From positions 14,333,408 through 14,397,407 of the forward strand of contig NC_064046.1 of NCBI RefSeq assembly GCF_932526225.1: a DNA stretch of 64,000 nucleotides, in the 5' to 3' direction. Under the pieces are notes generated by a model. It searched no databases and was not told where the DNA came from. It worked only from the letters and a program-made list of their open reading frames with translations. Made by a program: the position numbers and the translations under genes. Shown here in pieces: positions 63,842-64,000 of the stretch (position 1 is the first letter of the stretch; each line of letters starts with the position of its first letter). This DNA is from Nematostella vectensis. Its lineage: Eukaryota > Cnidaria > Anthozoa > Actiniaria > Edwardsiidae.

Positions 63842-63968
63842 ATGCAGCCTTTAGCCGCACGAGTCATGAACCATTTCCGAGCTACAGTCCCGCATTTATA
63901 CGAGCTAAGGTTTCTACTCGCAGGAATGGGGATCGTATACTACGGAATTTACAAGATACAGAAATCAG
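63842..63968 (+). CDS. First coding exon of a small single-span membrane protein
   Basis: ATG at 63842 opens 42 codons, ending phase 1 at TCA G|GTAGGT (63968/63969); the rest lies outside the window. The peptide has an amphipathic start (residues 1-22) and a hydrophobic span at about 24-38 (LLAGMGIVYYGIY) ending in KIQKS. The pattern Y-E-x(5)-G-M-G-I-x-Y-x-x-Y-K-I resembles the 6.8-kDa mitochondrial proteolipid of ATP synthase, but one exon is too little to be sure. Another small mitochondrial inner-membrane subunit is equally possible. Confidence 0.6.
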
Positions 63969-64000
63969 GTAGGTTTTTAAGAGATGCAAATAAATCGCTT

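Overview
The window is eukaryotic, metazoan nuclear DNA. It is AT-rich, its genes are split by many short introns with GT/AG borders, and the spaces between exons are full of minisatellites and short terminal-inverted-repeat (TIR) elements. Intron-rich orthologues of human-like genes, a Notch-ligand-type DSL protein and the general texture suggest an anthozoan cnidarian, most likely a sea anemone such as Nematostella. That is an inference from gene content and style; no species marker was read.

Layout. (1) 1-9788, + strand: the 3' part of a very large gene for a membrane protein built from about 69 overlapping DSL-type units, 41 of them in a nearly identical 102-bp tandem array, followed by a Ser/Thr-rich stalk and one membrane span. 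I could join three further exons in phase, giving a cytoplasmic tail with two NPF motifs and a PDZ-type end. (2) 10388-17607: a 64-bp satellite with a CACGTG in nearly every unit, followed by a separate 32-bp minisatellite (18300-18832) that also carries CACGTG. (3) 19179-19658, +: a small single-exon gene for a 159-residue protein that I do not recognise, with a KEN motif. (4) 32502-20209, - strand: NOP9, eight exons; its sixth intron (5.9 kb) is almost entirely a 27-bp minisatellite. (5) 32715-53071, +: CLPTM1L, 17 exons, divergent from NOP9 across 212 bp. Its introns hold a LINE relic, an inverted copy of its own exon 6, a G-rich satellite, several short transposons and a nested single-exon coiled-coil gene (47825-48874). 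(6) 53896-61184, +: a DHRS4-like short-chain dehydrogenase with a peroxisomal C-terminus, nine exons. (7) 63534-62866, -: TP53RK/Bud32, single exon. (8) 63842-63968, +: the first coding exon of a small membrane protein, divergent from TP53RK.

The conserved genes are housekeeping genes: ribosome biogenesis (NOP9), ER membrane lipid handling (CLPTM1L), peroxisomal carbonyl/retinal reduction (DHRS4) and tRNA t6A modification (TP53RK). They do not form one pathway. The unusual parts are the DSL concatemer with a ligand-like tail, and the repeat behaviour: satellites with higher-order structure, a near-identical inverted duplication of a coding exon, and three independent tandem duplications that copy a splice site.

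All exon borders were set by hand from splice-site shape, reading-frame phase and remembered family similarity; no alignment or transcript data were available.
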